This document shows positions 30,201-38,990 of a stretch of 64,000 bases of DNA, piece after piece. The DNA comes from Zizania palustris (taxonomy: Eukaryota; Streptophyta; Magnoliopsida; Poales; Poaceae). The position numbers and the translations under genes were made by a program. The DNA lies in NCBI GenBank assembly GCA_019279435.1, contig JAAALK010000705.1, positions 62,001 to 126,000 of the forward strand, written 5' to 3'. A model generated the notes under the pieces. That model saw only the letters and a program-made list of their open reading frames with translations, was not told the origin of the DNA and made no database searches. The first letter of the stretch is position 1. Each line of letters starts with the position of its first letter.

Positions 30201-33200
30201 CAAGACGGCGTTCCGCACGCATGATGGCTTGTACGAGTTCCTGGTGATGGCGTTCGGCCTCTACAACGCGCCGGCCACATTCCAGGCGCTCATGAACGAT
30301 GTTCTCCGACCGTTCCTCCGCCGGTTTGTCCTCGTCTTCTTTGATGACATTTTAATCTACAGCAAGACATGGGCCGACCATCTGCGACACCTCCGTGCGG
30401 TCTTCTCCGAGCTTCAGCGCCAACAACTCTTCGTCAAGCGCTCCAAATGTGCCTTCGGCGTAGCCTCGGTCACGTACCTCGGCCACGTCATATCCGAGGC
30501 GGGCGTCGCCATGGACCCAGCCAAGGTGCGGGCCATCCATGAGTGGCCAACCCCCCGCTCGGCTCGGGCGGTCCGCGGTTTCCTCGGCTTGGCAGGGTAC
30601 TATCACAAGTTCGTCTTGAATTACGGGACCATCGCCGCCCCCTAACTGCCCTCCTCAAGAAAGATGGTTTCCAGTGGTCCGACGGGGCAGCAGCGGCCTT
30701 CGACGCCCTCAAGACGGCCGTCTCCTCCGCTCCGACCCTCGCCATGCCGGACTTCACCAAGCCATTCGTTGTCGAATGTGACGCTTCATCACACGGCTTC
30801 GGCGCCGTCCTCGTCCAGGACGGCCATCCGGTGGCCTTCTTCAGCAGGCCGATAGCGCCCCGTCACCGCGCCCTCGCCGCCTATGAGCGTGAGCTCATCG
30901 GACTAGTGCAGGCGGTCCGGCATTGGCGGCCCTACCTCTGGGGGCGTCGCTTCCTCGTCAAGACTGACCACTACAGCTTGAAGTACCTACTTGATCAGCG
31001 CCTCGCGACAATTCCCCAGCATCATTGGGTGGGCAAGCTTCTGGGCTTCAACTTCACCGTCGAGTATAAGGCCGGGGCGGCGAACGTCGTGGCCGATGCT
31101 CTCTCCCGCCGCGACACTCCAGAGGAAGGGACTGTCTTGGTCCTGTCCGGGCCACGCTTCGACTTCATTGCACGACTTCGGCAAGCACAACTCACTGATC
31201 TGGCACTCGCCGCCATCCACGCCGAGGTACGCGCGGGCTCCCGTGGGGCTCCTTGGACGGTGGTCGATGGCATGGTGCAGTACGCGGGCCGCCTCTACAT
31301 CGCGCCGACATCCCCCCTCCTGCACGAGGTTCTCCGGGCTGTGCATGACGAAGGCCATGAAGGGGTACAACACACTCTCCACCGACTCCGACGCGATTTT
31401 CATTTTCCTAACATGAAACAGGAGGTACAAGACTTTGTCCGCGGTTGCGTCACGTGCCAGCGATACAAATCGGAGCACTTGCAGCCGACCGGTCTTCTTC
31501 TTCCTCTGCCAGTGCCACAGGGAGTGTGGACGGACGTCGCCATCGACTTCATCGAGGCGCTTCCTCGCGTACGGGGCAAGTCGGTCATCCTCACCGTGAT
31601 CGACCGATTCAGCAAATATGCCCACTTCATCCCGCTCGCGCACCCGTACTCCGCCGAGTCCGTTGCCCAAGCATTCTTCGCCGACATCGTCCGTCTGCAC
31701 GGCGTGCCACAGTCCATCGTGTCCGACCGCGACCCGGTCTTCACGTCGACATTCTGGCGCGAGCTCATGCGCTTGGTGGGCACCAAATTACATATGATGA
31801 TTGCCTTCCACCCGCAGTCAGATGGGCAGTCCGAGGCGGCCAATAGAGTCATCATCATGTACCTTCGCTGCCTCACGGGCGATCGGCCACGCCACTGGGT
31901 GCAGTGGCTTCCATGGGCGGAGTTCGTCTTCAACACGGCATACCAGAGCTCACTTCAGGACACCCCGTTCAGGGTCGTGTACGGGCGCGACCCACCATCC
32001 ATCCGGTCCTATGAGCCTGGTGACACACGCGTGGCGGCCGTTGCAAAGACCATGGCAGAACGCCAGGAGTTCCTCGCTGACATCCGCGCTCGCCTGGAGC
32101 AAGCGCAGGCGGTTCAGAAGCATCACTACGACCAGGGCCATCGGGATGTGGCGTACAAGGTAGGTGACTGGGTGCTGCTCCGTCTTCGTCAGCGTCCGAT
32201 GGCGTCACTGCCCCAGGCCACCTCTGGCAAGCTCAAGTCGCGCTACTTCGGGCCCTACCGCATCACTGAGATGATCAACGAGGTGGTTGTTCGCCTAGCT
32301 CTCCCACCTCAGGCTCGCCTACACGACGTGTTCCACGTGGGTCTCCTGAAGAAATTCCATGGCGCACCGCCGGAGGCACCTCCACCGCTTCCACCGGTCC
32401 TTCACGGCGCCATTGCTCCAGAACCTGACCGTGCTGTCCGTCGACGCGTCGTTCAGGGCATTCGGCAGGTCCTTGTCCAGTGGAGGGGGCAGTCTGCGGC
32501 ATCAGCCACCTGGGAAGATGTTGACACGTTCAAAGCCCGGTACCCAGCCTTTCAGCTCGAGGACGAGCTGCCTCTCGAGGAGGGGAGAGATGTCATGTCC
32601 AGACGTTACGGCCAGACATACACCAGACGGCACCGGGCGCGCGACGTGCGTCGCGCAGCAGCACGCGCGTCGCACATGGCTGGCGCACAGGAGGAAATCA
32701 GGGCAAGTGCTTGAGATGGAAACTAGATAGCTTGCTGTTTTAATGCCTTCCTAATTAGCAGATAGCTTGCTGTTTTAATCCCTTCCTAATTAGCAGATAG
32801 CTTGCTATTTTAATCCCTTCCTAATTAGCAGATAGCTTGCTGTTTTAATCCCTTCCTAATTAGCTGTGCTTTCCTTTAGTTAGTTTCTAAATAAGTGGGC
32901 TGATAGCCACATAATCAGGGATAGCCTTCTATCTATAGTCCTTTCCTAGTTAGCAGCTCTTTCCTTGCATTAGGGGGGTTGTTGGCTATATAAGCATGTA
33001 AGCAGTCCTGGAAGAACCAAGCAATAAGAATATCTTCTATCTTCCACTCTCTCTAAAGACTGCGGTTGAGGGGTTTAACCTCACCGGAGAAGACGGACAG
33101 CGGCTACGAGCTACGTAGCCGAGGTCCGGCCAGTCAGGGGTTTAACGCCCTTGACAACTTCTCATTTTCATATACCGTTTGTTTCTCATGTACCTCAGCT

Positions 33201-36200
33201 TCACTTGCAGCTTTTTTCTGCTAGCCAGATTACTGATCATGGTTGTCATATCATTCTTGATTCTGACTTTTGTTCTGTTTAGGATCTTCACATCGGGACC
33301 CTGGTTGGTTTTGGTCGCCGGCTCCGTGATCCTCCTCGCCTCTGGGAGCTTGACTGGCTACATCTTCCTCTCATTTCTACTTCGCGCTGCTCGACTCCTA
33401 CGGCTGATGCCACTCCTTTTGTCGTCTCTGCCTCCATCAGCTTTGCTCAGTGGCATCATCGTCTAGGTCACATGTGTGGGTCCCGTTTGTCATCTCTTGT
33501 TACTAGTGGAGTTCTTGAGAAGGTTTCTAGTGATACCTCCCTCTCTTGTATGGGTTGTATACTTGGCAAGCAGATACAACTCCCGTATTCTGCTAGTCAG
33601 ACAGTGTCCACTAGACCTTTTGATCTCATTCACTCTGATGTATGGGGCTTTGCTCCCTTCGTTTCGAAAGGGGACATCGATATTATGTGATCTTTATTAA
33701 TGATTTCTCTCGTTTTACATGGATATATTTCTTGGAGTCTCGTGCTCAGGTGCTTACTGCCTATCAGGCCTTTGCTACGATGGTTCGTACTCAGTTTGAC
33801 TCTTCCATTCGTGTTTTTCGTGCTGACTCTACTGGCGAGTATCTATCTCGTTCTCTTCGTCAGTTTCTTTCTGAGCAGGGCACTCTTCCTCAGTATTCGT
33901 GCACTGGTGCTCATGCTCAAAACGGTGTGGCCGAGCGTAAGCATCGACACCTTCTTGAGACTGCTCGAGCACTGTTACTTGCCTCCTCTGTTCCTCCTCA
34001 GTTCTGGGCTGAAGTTGTATCTACTGTTGTTTATCTTGTGAACATTCAGCCATCTGTAACTCTTCATAGTGTCACTCCACTTGAGCGTCTCTCTAGTCGG
34101 CCGCCTCAGTATAGTCACCTTCGTTCTTTCGGTTGTGTTGCATTTGTTCTTCTCCAACCTCGTGAGAGGACCAAGCTATCGGCACAGTCGGTTTGGTGTC
34201 TTCCTTAGGTATGACTCCGAGCGTAAGGGATATCGTTGTTGGGATCCAGTTGCTCATCGCATTCGGGTTTCCCGTGATGTTACCTTTGATGAGTCTTGTC
34301 CTTTTTTCTCTGATGCTCACTCCTCTCATGAGTCGGTTGATTTTCTTGACTTAGCATGGCTTTCGTCTGACTCTTTTTCAACTGTGTCTCCACCACCATC
34401 ACTACCAGTGTCATCATCCTCTCCTCCTTCACCACCACTATCCGCTTCACCACCTCCTTCTCCATCACTACCTCCATGTCCTCCCATTCTTTATCACTAT
34501 ACTCGTCGTCCGCGACCTTCACCACCTTCAACCTCTTCTTTCCCTGTGCCTCATGAGTCCTCATACTCTGCACTCTCTCTTTCTGAGCCTTCCACATATC
34601 GAGATGTTGTTACTCATCCTGAGTGGCAGTTTGATATGGTTGAGGAGATTGCTGCTCTTGAGGATACCAGCACTTGGGATTTTGTTCCTCATCCTCCTTC
34701 TGCTGTTCCGATCTCATGCAAGTTGGTCTACAAGATTAAGACTCGCTCTGATGGCTCTCTTGAGCACTATAAAGCGTGTCTTGTTGCTCGTGGTTTTCAG
34801 CAGGAGTATGGTCATGACTATGAGGAGACCTTTGCTCCTGTTGCACATAGGACCACCGTTCATACTCTTATTGCGGTGGCCTTTGTTCGTCGGTGGACTA
34901 TCTCTCAGCTTGATGTGAAGAATGCATTTCTTCACGATGAGTTGCATGAGGTCTATATGCACCCACCTCTTGGATATCCTGTTCTCGATGGCCATGTCTA
35001 TCGTCTTCGCCGATCTCTCTATGGCCTCAAGCAAGCCCCTCGTGCTTGGTTTGAGTGTTTTAACTCGGTTGTCACTGCTGCTGGTTTTGTTGCTAGTCAG
35101 CATGATCTTGCTCTTTTCGTTCACACTTCCCCCCGTTGTCGTACCCTTATTCTTCCCTATGTGGATGATATGCTCATCATGGGGGATGATTCTGAGTATA
35201 TTTCCTTTGTTATGGCTTATCTCAGTGAGCAGTTTCACATATCCGACTTGGGTCCTCTTTGCTACTTTCTTGGGATTGAGGTCACATCCACACTTGACGG
35301 CTACTACCTCTCCCAGAGGAAGTACATTCATGATCTTCTTGATCATTCGGGTATTACTGATCACCGCTCTATGGACACTCCTATGGAGCTTCACACTCAT
35401 CTTCGTGCCACCAACGGTGTTCCTCTTGAGGATCCCACTCGCTATCGTCACCTCATCGGTAGTCTTGTCTATCTTGGCATCACTCGTCCTTACATTTCTT
35501 ATGTCGTTCACATCCTGAGTCAGTTCATGTCCACTCCCACTAGTGTCCACTACAGTCATCTCCTTCGCGTCCTTCGATACCTTCGTGGCACTATCGACCG
35601 ACGTTTGTTTTTCTCTAGTTCCAACTCCCTTCAGCTCCACACTCTGATGCTACTTGGGGTTCTGATCCTTCAAACTTGAAGTCCCTATCTGCTTATTGTG
35701 TCTTCCTTGGTTCCTCCTTGATTGCCTAGAAGACCAAGAAGCAGACTGTTGTTTCTCGCTCTAGTGCTGAGGTTGAGCTGCGTGCTTTGGCATGTGTGAT
35801 TGCTGAGGTGACTTGGCTACAGTGGATCCTGGCTGAGTTTGGTGTTGCTCTCTCCTCTCTTACGCCTGTGCACGGTGACGGTATTGGTGCTATCAATATT
35901 GCTCAGGACCCGGTGAAGCATGAGCTCACCAAACACGTTGGGATTGATTGCTTCTATGTTAGGTCGACTGTCCAAAACAAGATAGTTGCTCTTCAGTATG
36001 TGTCCTCGGATATTCAGCTTGCTGACTTGCTTACCAAGGCCCATACTCGAGCTTAGCATTGTTTTCTTCTTTCCAAGCTCAATATCGTTGATCCACCTTG
36101 AGCTTGAGGGGGGTGTTAGAGATATATTGTATAGTATAGGGGTTTATTTGTAAAGCTTCCCTTCTCTTGTACTATTGCCCTTTGGGCCCTTCTCTTGTAC

Positions 36201-37203
36201 ATATTGCCCTTTGGGCCCTTTGGAATTGAATCTGGACTTTTCCTAACACTTGTTAGCTCCCTTCACATCAGTTCTCTCTGAGTTGTTAAGTTCTTATCTA
36301 AGTAAGGCTAAATTGAGTAAGATTACATGACTTTTCGACTTGTTCTTACTAATTCCACTTTTGAGTTTTAGAAAATGGAAAAGAGTAATTCAAATACTCA
36401 AGGGAGGAGCAAAACACCAACATCAAGGCTTTCATGTTGACAAATGACAAACACATGGATAAATGGAAAAGCATGCACATAAATAGCCATGTAGTTATGT
36501 TTTTTGTGAAAATGGCAAATAGGTGTGTTGGTGTCGTGTTGACATATCTGTGCCCAGGCAACCATATATGTCAAGGGTGGGGTAAGTTAAACAAGAGAAA
36601 CTGGCATAACATCCTTTTTGATGCACAATTGACTGTTAGGCACCTATAGAACACAAAGAAATCATAGAAATTAACTCCCTAGAGCTTGGTTCTTACTTCT
36701 GAACTATATTTACTATGTACAATTGAGGAAATAGCACAGATATGGCAGCAGTGGTCCGTGAACTAGCACCAAACATCCTCTCCTGCAAGTTATCACTACA
36801 GTTTCTCTCAAAACCAATGAAGACATCAACTTTTCCATGCTCCAAAGAAATCGTAATGTCCAAAAAAACGAAGCCGCAAAGGAAAATACTAAAACTAACA
36901 ACTGTGCATAACCTCAAACCCTACCAACAGGTATAAGTTGGGTCGATGGACGCACCAGACCTTAAGAACATTCTTGCCCTAGCAGACCCCATTTCCCAGC
37001 TAGCGCACATCTCCACCACATTCGAACAGGAGCAACTAAACAATCAGCAGCTTCAACGCCCTAAATCTCCAATCCGCCACAAAACATGAAAATTTCTCTC
37101 GGCATAACCAAGTAAAAAGAGAGGGGGAATCGACGGGCGAACCGGACTCCTGGAGGTAGCGGAAGACGATGAAGTTGAGATCCGCCGAGGTGAGTGCCCC
37201 CAT
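6256..37203 (-). CDS. HOS15: LisH/WD40 chromatin co-repressor HOS15 (TBL1-like), with a one-base frameshift
   Basis: In Arabidopsis HOS15 is a nuclear TBL1/Ebi-type adaptor that recruits histone deacetylase (HDA9/PWR) and serves as a CUL4 ligase receptor. Coding exons, in gene order: 37143-37203, 19893-20038, 19477-19819, 13608-13690, 13449-13495, 12874-13023, 12656-12719, 12212-12370, 11979-12100, 11190-11264, 7631-7684, 7477-7550, 6560-6634 and 6256-6475. They total 1673 nt, one short of 558 codons. The LisH motif spans residues 5-40 ([13 protein letters not shown] / [14 protein letters not shown]), split by the 17-kb intron 1. A highly charged Glu/Lys/Arg linker covers 70-183. WD40 repeats run from about 205 to the end ([32 protein letters not shown]), ending [12 protein letters not shown] missing T gives TGA as codon 257 (12933-12935), which would remove most of the propeller if real. 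Downstream exons show no other break. Confidence 0.93.
8102..9865 (-). mobile_element. 5'-truncated RTE-type LINE in a HOS15 intron
   Basis: The element lies between HOS15 exons 10 and 11, in the sense of the gene. It is bounded by a perfect 17-bp target duplication TCAACAGTTCAGGGTAA (8085-8101 and 9866-9882). Its 3' end, at the low-coordinate side, is a GTT/GAT trinucleotide tail rather than poly(A), typical of RTE LINEs. The 5' part with the endonuclease is missing. Confidence 0.85.
8250..9868 (-). CDS. RTE LINE reverse transcriptase (endonuclease missing)
   Basis: An uninterrupted reading frame of about 539 codons encodes a non-LTR reverse transcriptase. Seen in order: a finger-region motif ([15 protein letters not shown], about residue 68), [10 protein letters not shown], the palm motif [31 protein letters not shown], the catalytic box [10 protein letters not shown], then thumb and C-terminal regions ([42 protein letters not shown]). 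The open frame begins at the truncation point with no convincing ATG. It is unlikely to be expressed on its own but has no internal stop, so the copy is fairly young. Catalytic aspartates are present. Confidence 0.85.
9926..10826. mobile_element. hAT element with CATAGTTATTAAG-type ends
   Basis: The right end is ...CCATCTTAATAACTATG. The left end CATGGTCATCGAGGC is a decayed version of the inverse. Flanks GTGGCAAC (9918-9925) and GTGACAAG (10827-10834) match at 6 of 8 positions. The interior has a CCTAGGCGCC-rich part (about 9975-10110), then a GC-rich coding-like block (10130-10620). It is non-autonomous, related to the end at 3047, and lies in a HOS15 intron. Confidence 0.65.
14207..14588 (+). 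repeat. 5' LTR of the short LTR element
   Basis: 382 bp, TGTCATGG...GTGACA. By eye it is roughly 90-93% identical to the 3' copy, so this insertion is older than the Gypsy at 27662. Confidence 0.85.
15147..15531 (+). repeat. 3' LTR of the short LTR element
   Basis: 385 bp, directly after the purine-rich tract, ending CCAGTGACA before the target duplication CCATT. Confidence 0.85.
16429..16901. mobile_element. MULE-type foldback MITE
   Basis: 473 bp, almost entirely two inverted arms of about 200 bp (left GAGAAAATTTTGTATATGC; right the inverse of GAGAAAATTTCATATATGC). A short GC-rich centre remains (about 16640-16720). A perfect 9-bp target duplication TTGAAGTAA (16420-16428 and 16902-16910) indicates Mutator-like transposition. 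The arms contain repeated GTATATGCCACTGAAAATT units. The transcript would form a long hairpin inside HOS15 intron 3. Confidence 0.85.
17018..18149. mobile_element. hAT element, copy 2 (CATAGTTGTTATG family)
   Basis: 1132 bp. It begins CAAGGTTGTTATGGC and ends GCCATAACAACTATG. A perfect 8-bp duplication GTATTACC lies at 17010-17017 and 18150-18157. Left-end bases GTGAAGCGTGGCGACCTA and the CACAACTTTACAGCG block are shared with copy 1. The interior (about 17640-18080) is GC-rich with repeated GGATCTGCC(C/T)ACC motifs, different from copy 1. No transposase. Confidence 0.85.
18158..19476. other. HOS15 intron 3, remainder
   Basis: AT-rich then G-rich, low-complexity sequence (ATGTGGCATG-like runs near 19020-19290). 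No gene, terminal repeat or target duplication is seen. Confidence 0.6.
20294..20411 (-). repeat. Copia-A 3' LTR
   Basis: 118 bp. Compared with the 5' copy it has two substitutions, a 3-bp indel (GAAGAAGG/GAAGG) and a shorter CA/GT run. Confidence 0.9.
20323..25719 (-). pseudogene. Copia-A gag-pol polyprotein with six in-frame stops
   Basis: One continuous frame reads gag ([20 protein letters not shown], then [20 protein letters not shown]), protease ([13 protein letters not shown]), integrase ([30 protein letters not shown]), reverse transcriptase ([39 protein letters not shown]) and RNase H ([21 protein letters not shown]). It is interrupted by TAG at 24520-24522, 24004-24006, 21214-21216, 21022-21024 and 20890-20892, and TAA at 22987-22989. 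All are in the same frame, with no frameshift from gag core to RNase H. The Pro-rich gag N-terminus (25420-25740) seems to change frame. Not translatable as it stands. Confidence 0.9.
25846..25972 (-). repeat. Copia-A 5' LTR
   Basis: 127 bp, read on - as TGTTAGAGTGTGTG...CTTCCTTCA. It contains a (GT)n run longer by 6 bp than in the 3' copy. Such short LTRs occur in several plant Copia lineages. Confidence 0.9.
26112..26246 (+). repeat. Copia-B 5' LTR
   Basis: 135 bp, TGTTAGAGATATACCC...TTTTCCTAACA, with an internal near-repeat of TTGCCCTTTGGGCCC. Confidence 0.9.
26421..27353 (+). pseudogene. Copia-B gag
   Basis: ATG at 26421 ([19 protein letters not shown]). It carries a UBN2-type gag core ([20 protein letters not shown], then [19 protein letters not shown]) and a CCHC zinc knuckle [14 protein letters not shown]. 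The frame stops at TAA 27351-27353, and another TAG follows at about 27487. After that the protease region begins ([14 protein letters not shown], about 27520), where the usual DSG reads DSD. The frame is cut by the Gypsy insertion at 27662. Confidence 0.85.
27662..28227 (+). repeat. Gypsy 5' LTR
   Basis: 566 bp, TGTCATGTCCAGACG...CCCTTGACA. Only two differences from the 3' LTR are seen (GCTTGTTG/GCTTGCTG; CCGGTCAG/CCGGCCAG), both C/T. Confidence 0.93.
27796..27935 (+). repeat. 4 x 35-bp tandem repeat inside the Gypsy LTR
   Basis: Four units beginning AGATAGCTTG and ending CTAATTAGC. The same array is at 32725-32864 in the 3' LTR. It lies before the likely TATA region (GGCTATATAAGC, near 28055), so it may be an LTR enhancer array. 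Confidence 0.85.
28335..32714 (+). pseudogene. Gypsy gag-pol polyprotein with three breaks
   Basis: ATG at 28335 ([16 protein letters not shown]). In order: gag ([20 protein letters not shown]), zinc knuckle ([16 protein letters not shown], near 29185), protease ([12 protein letters not shown], near 29400), reverse transcriptase ([28 protein letters not shown] near 30350), RNase H ([20 protein letters not shown]), integrase zinc finger and core ([41 protein letters not shown]) and a chromodomain-like tail ([18 protein letters not shown]). Breaks: TAG at 28671-28673; a 10-bp tandem duplication CACAGGTGGG/CACAGGCGGG near 28873 that shifts frame; and one C short in the run near 30635, giving TAA at 30643-30645. 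Otherwise intact. Confidence 0.9.
32591..33156 (+). repeat. Gypsy 3' LTR
   Basis: 566 bp. The polyprotein frame runs 124 bp into it and stops at TGA 32712-32714. Confidence 0.93.
33157..36056 (+). pseudogene. Copia-B pol, right of the Gypsy
   Basis: Continues after the ACTTC duplication with GAG-pre-integrase ([10 protein letters not shown]), integrase ([54 protein letters not shown]), reverse transcriptase ([53 protein letters not shown]) and RNase H ([29 protein letters not shown]). The frame changes near 33670, 34190 and 35640, so the copy is dead. Catalytic YVDD is kept. Confidence 0.85.
36114..36248 (+). repeat. Copia-B 3' LTR
   Basis: 135 bp. By eye it is identical to the 5' copy except three changes near position 14 (ACCCTA/ATTGTA) and one at GGGGCTT/GGGGTTT. 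Confidence 0.9.
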
Positions 37204-37338
37204 AGGAGGAAAACACGCACGCAGGCGACGCGCGCCCGCCGGAGGAGGAAATGGGAAGACCGCCGCCGCGGCGCCGAGACGAACGGGGAAGTCTCGGTAC
37301 AGGAGGGAGGGGTGGCGACACCGCTGGTGGTAGAGGAC

Positions 37339-37950
37339 AAATTTAACTATTATCACAATTTTTTCGTTGCTTTCAAGTATTTTTTATTCTCTTCGTGAAT
37401 AGACTATTTTTTATCATTTTATGTTCAATCAGTGTCACGTCACTTTTTTGCCACATCATCTTCTTCCTCCTTCCTTCTCTCTCCCCAACTCCTCCCACCA
37501 GTTGGCCGTTGCCGCTGTCGTCGTCCACACTGTCGGCCGCCGCCGAGGCCCTTAGAGCCCTCCCCACGCTCATCCCCACCGCATGGCGGCACGGGTCACG
37601 GGGTGTTGCGGGGCTTCAGGGGTAGGGGCGGGGTCGGCGGGGCTTCAGGTACAACGGTTGTGGGGCCGCCGACGACAACGCGTGTGAGGGCTACGGGAGC
37701 AGGGCAGGGCTTCGAAGGCGGGCCAGCAGGGCTTCGAAAGCGGGGGTTGCGGGGCCACCGGCGACAGCGCGTGTTGCCGATGGCAACGGCGTGGCCGGTG
37801 AGAGGAGTTGAGGAGAGAGAAGAGGAAGAAGGTAATGATGTGGCAAAAAATTAGTCTGCCCACGAATAGAGTGGCAAATAATTGAAGGCAGCGAAAAAAG
37901 TAACATTTGAAGAGGTGGCAACGAACAAAGTACAGCAAATAGTTAAATTT
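37339..37950. mobile_element. TIR element abutting the HOS15 5' end
   Basis: Inverted arms of about 110 bp: left AAATTTAACTATTATCACAA..., right the inverse of AAATTTAACTATTTGCTG... Both include TTTTTTGCCACATCAT before a GC-rich centre (about 37465-37800). No convincing target duplication is seen, so the superfamily is open. It starts 136 bp upstream of the HOS15 ATG, replacing or interrupting the proximal promoter. Confidence 0.7.
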
Positions 37951-38258
37951 CACTAAAGGGGGTGAAAGGGAACTTCTAGGCCATCCACTCATCCCTAGAC
38001 AGACAGTCATGATCGCATGGAGGAAAGATGAGATGTTGCAGAAGCACGTGAAAGTGATTCGAATAGTTTGACTTAGGTGACATTTGGTTCAAAAGTCAGA
38101 TAAAATCAAATGATTTCATTTCATTTTACATGTGTTTGACTTGAAATTAGATATAACGGAATGATTTTAAAAAATAAACCACCGTTTCAAAAAAAAAATA
38201 TCTGAACCGAGCGGTCCTCCCACACCTCCACACCCGACTCGGTTCTACCCCTCTCGCG

Positions 38259-38990
38259 ATGGCGGCGATGGTTGTAGTCGCAGCACCGCTCCTCTGCATC
38301 CTCTACCTCGCACGACACCACCCGCGCCTAGCGACGCTTGATCTCCACCTCCTTCTCGTCGTCGTGTCCGACTCCCCAACCTTCCGCCTCGATCTTATCC
38401 TCACCCGCCCCTGTCCATGCACCAATGACTCCATCTTCGCTTGCCTTGAGCTCCTCCCCACCTTCCGCAAGGCCATAATCACCTTTGTCATCTCCAACGA
38501 CATCCTCTCCACGTATGACACACTCGTGTTCCTTCATCGCGTCGCCGACTCAGCCCTCCCCGCCGAGTTCTACAACATCATCCTCCATGCCCTCGTCCGC
38601 CTTCGCCGCCACGAAGATGCCATCCACTTCTATGACGAGATGATCTCTACACACTGCATCCCTCCGAATGTCTACACCTTCAACATACTCATCAACAGCT
38701 CTTGTCGCGCTGAAGGCGTTGATATTGCAATTGGATGGTTTCAGGAGATGCGACGTTGGAGTTGTCACCTACTAATGTGAGTTTCAATACTAGATGCAAT
38801 TGGATGGTTTCAGGAGAAAGGTTTTCAAGCTGATGGCTTTACATACAACATGATTGTGCAGGGTTCAGAAGGCAGGAAATAAGGAAGGAGGGGAGGCTAT
38901 ATTGGATGAAATGTTTGATTCAGGATTTATATTGAACATTGCAACTTATAATAGGCTGTTTGATGGATTACATACAGGGAGATCTCTGTG
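38259..38990 (+). pseudogene. Truncated PPR-protein relic
   Basis: ATG at 38259 opens a 173-codon frame ending at 38780. Two PPR units are visible: FYNIILHALVRLRRHEDAIH / FYDEMIST, and NVYTFNILINSSCRAEGVDI / AIGWFQEMRR. After the stop, further PPR-like sequence follows in other frames (GFQADGFTYNMIVQG; GGEAILDEMFDSGFILNIAT; YNRLFDGLHTG). The stretch GCAATTGGATGGTTTCAGGA occurs twice (about 38730 and 38797), a small duplication. Normal PPR proteins have ten or more units, so this is a fragment of an organelle RNA-binding protein, not a working gene. Confidence 0.7.

Larger units (their letters stand above)
27662..33156 (+). mobile_element. Young Ty3/Gypsy element nested in Copia-B
   Basis: 5495 bp with two 566-bp LTRs and the perfect 5-bp duplication ACTTC at 27657-27661 and 33157-33161. 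A primer-binding site TGGTATCACG lies at 28231, just inside the 5' LTR. A purine tract CGAGGAGGGGAGAGA precedes the 3' LTR. It lies in the protease region of Copia-B in the same orientation. The C-terminal chromodomain-like segment and the gag-PR-RT-RH-IN order make it a chromovirus-type Gypsy; the clade is not determined. Confidence 0.95.
26112..36248 (+). mobile_element. Copia-B: Ty1/Copia element in HOS15 intron 1, antisense, split by a Gypsy
   Basis: 10,137 bp in total, about 4.6 kb without the nested Gypsy. It has TG...CA LTRs and the 5-bp duplication CTTGT at 26107-26111 and 36249-36253. The primer-binding site reads TGGTATAGAGC at 26247, a variant of the tRNA-Met site lacking one C. 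A purine tract GCTTGAGGGGGG precedes the 3' LTR. Four substitutions separate the two 135-bp LTRs, so it is older than the Gypsy inside it, which agrees with the nesting. Confidence 0.93.

Noticed and set aside
34714..35640. 308-codon - strand ORF
   Set aside because: Antisense of Copia-B reverse transcriptase; no domain of its own.
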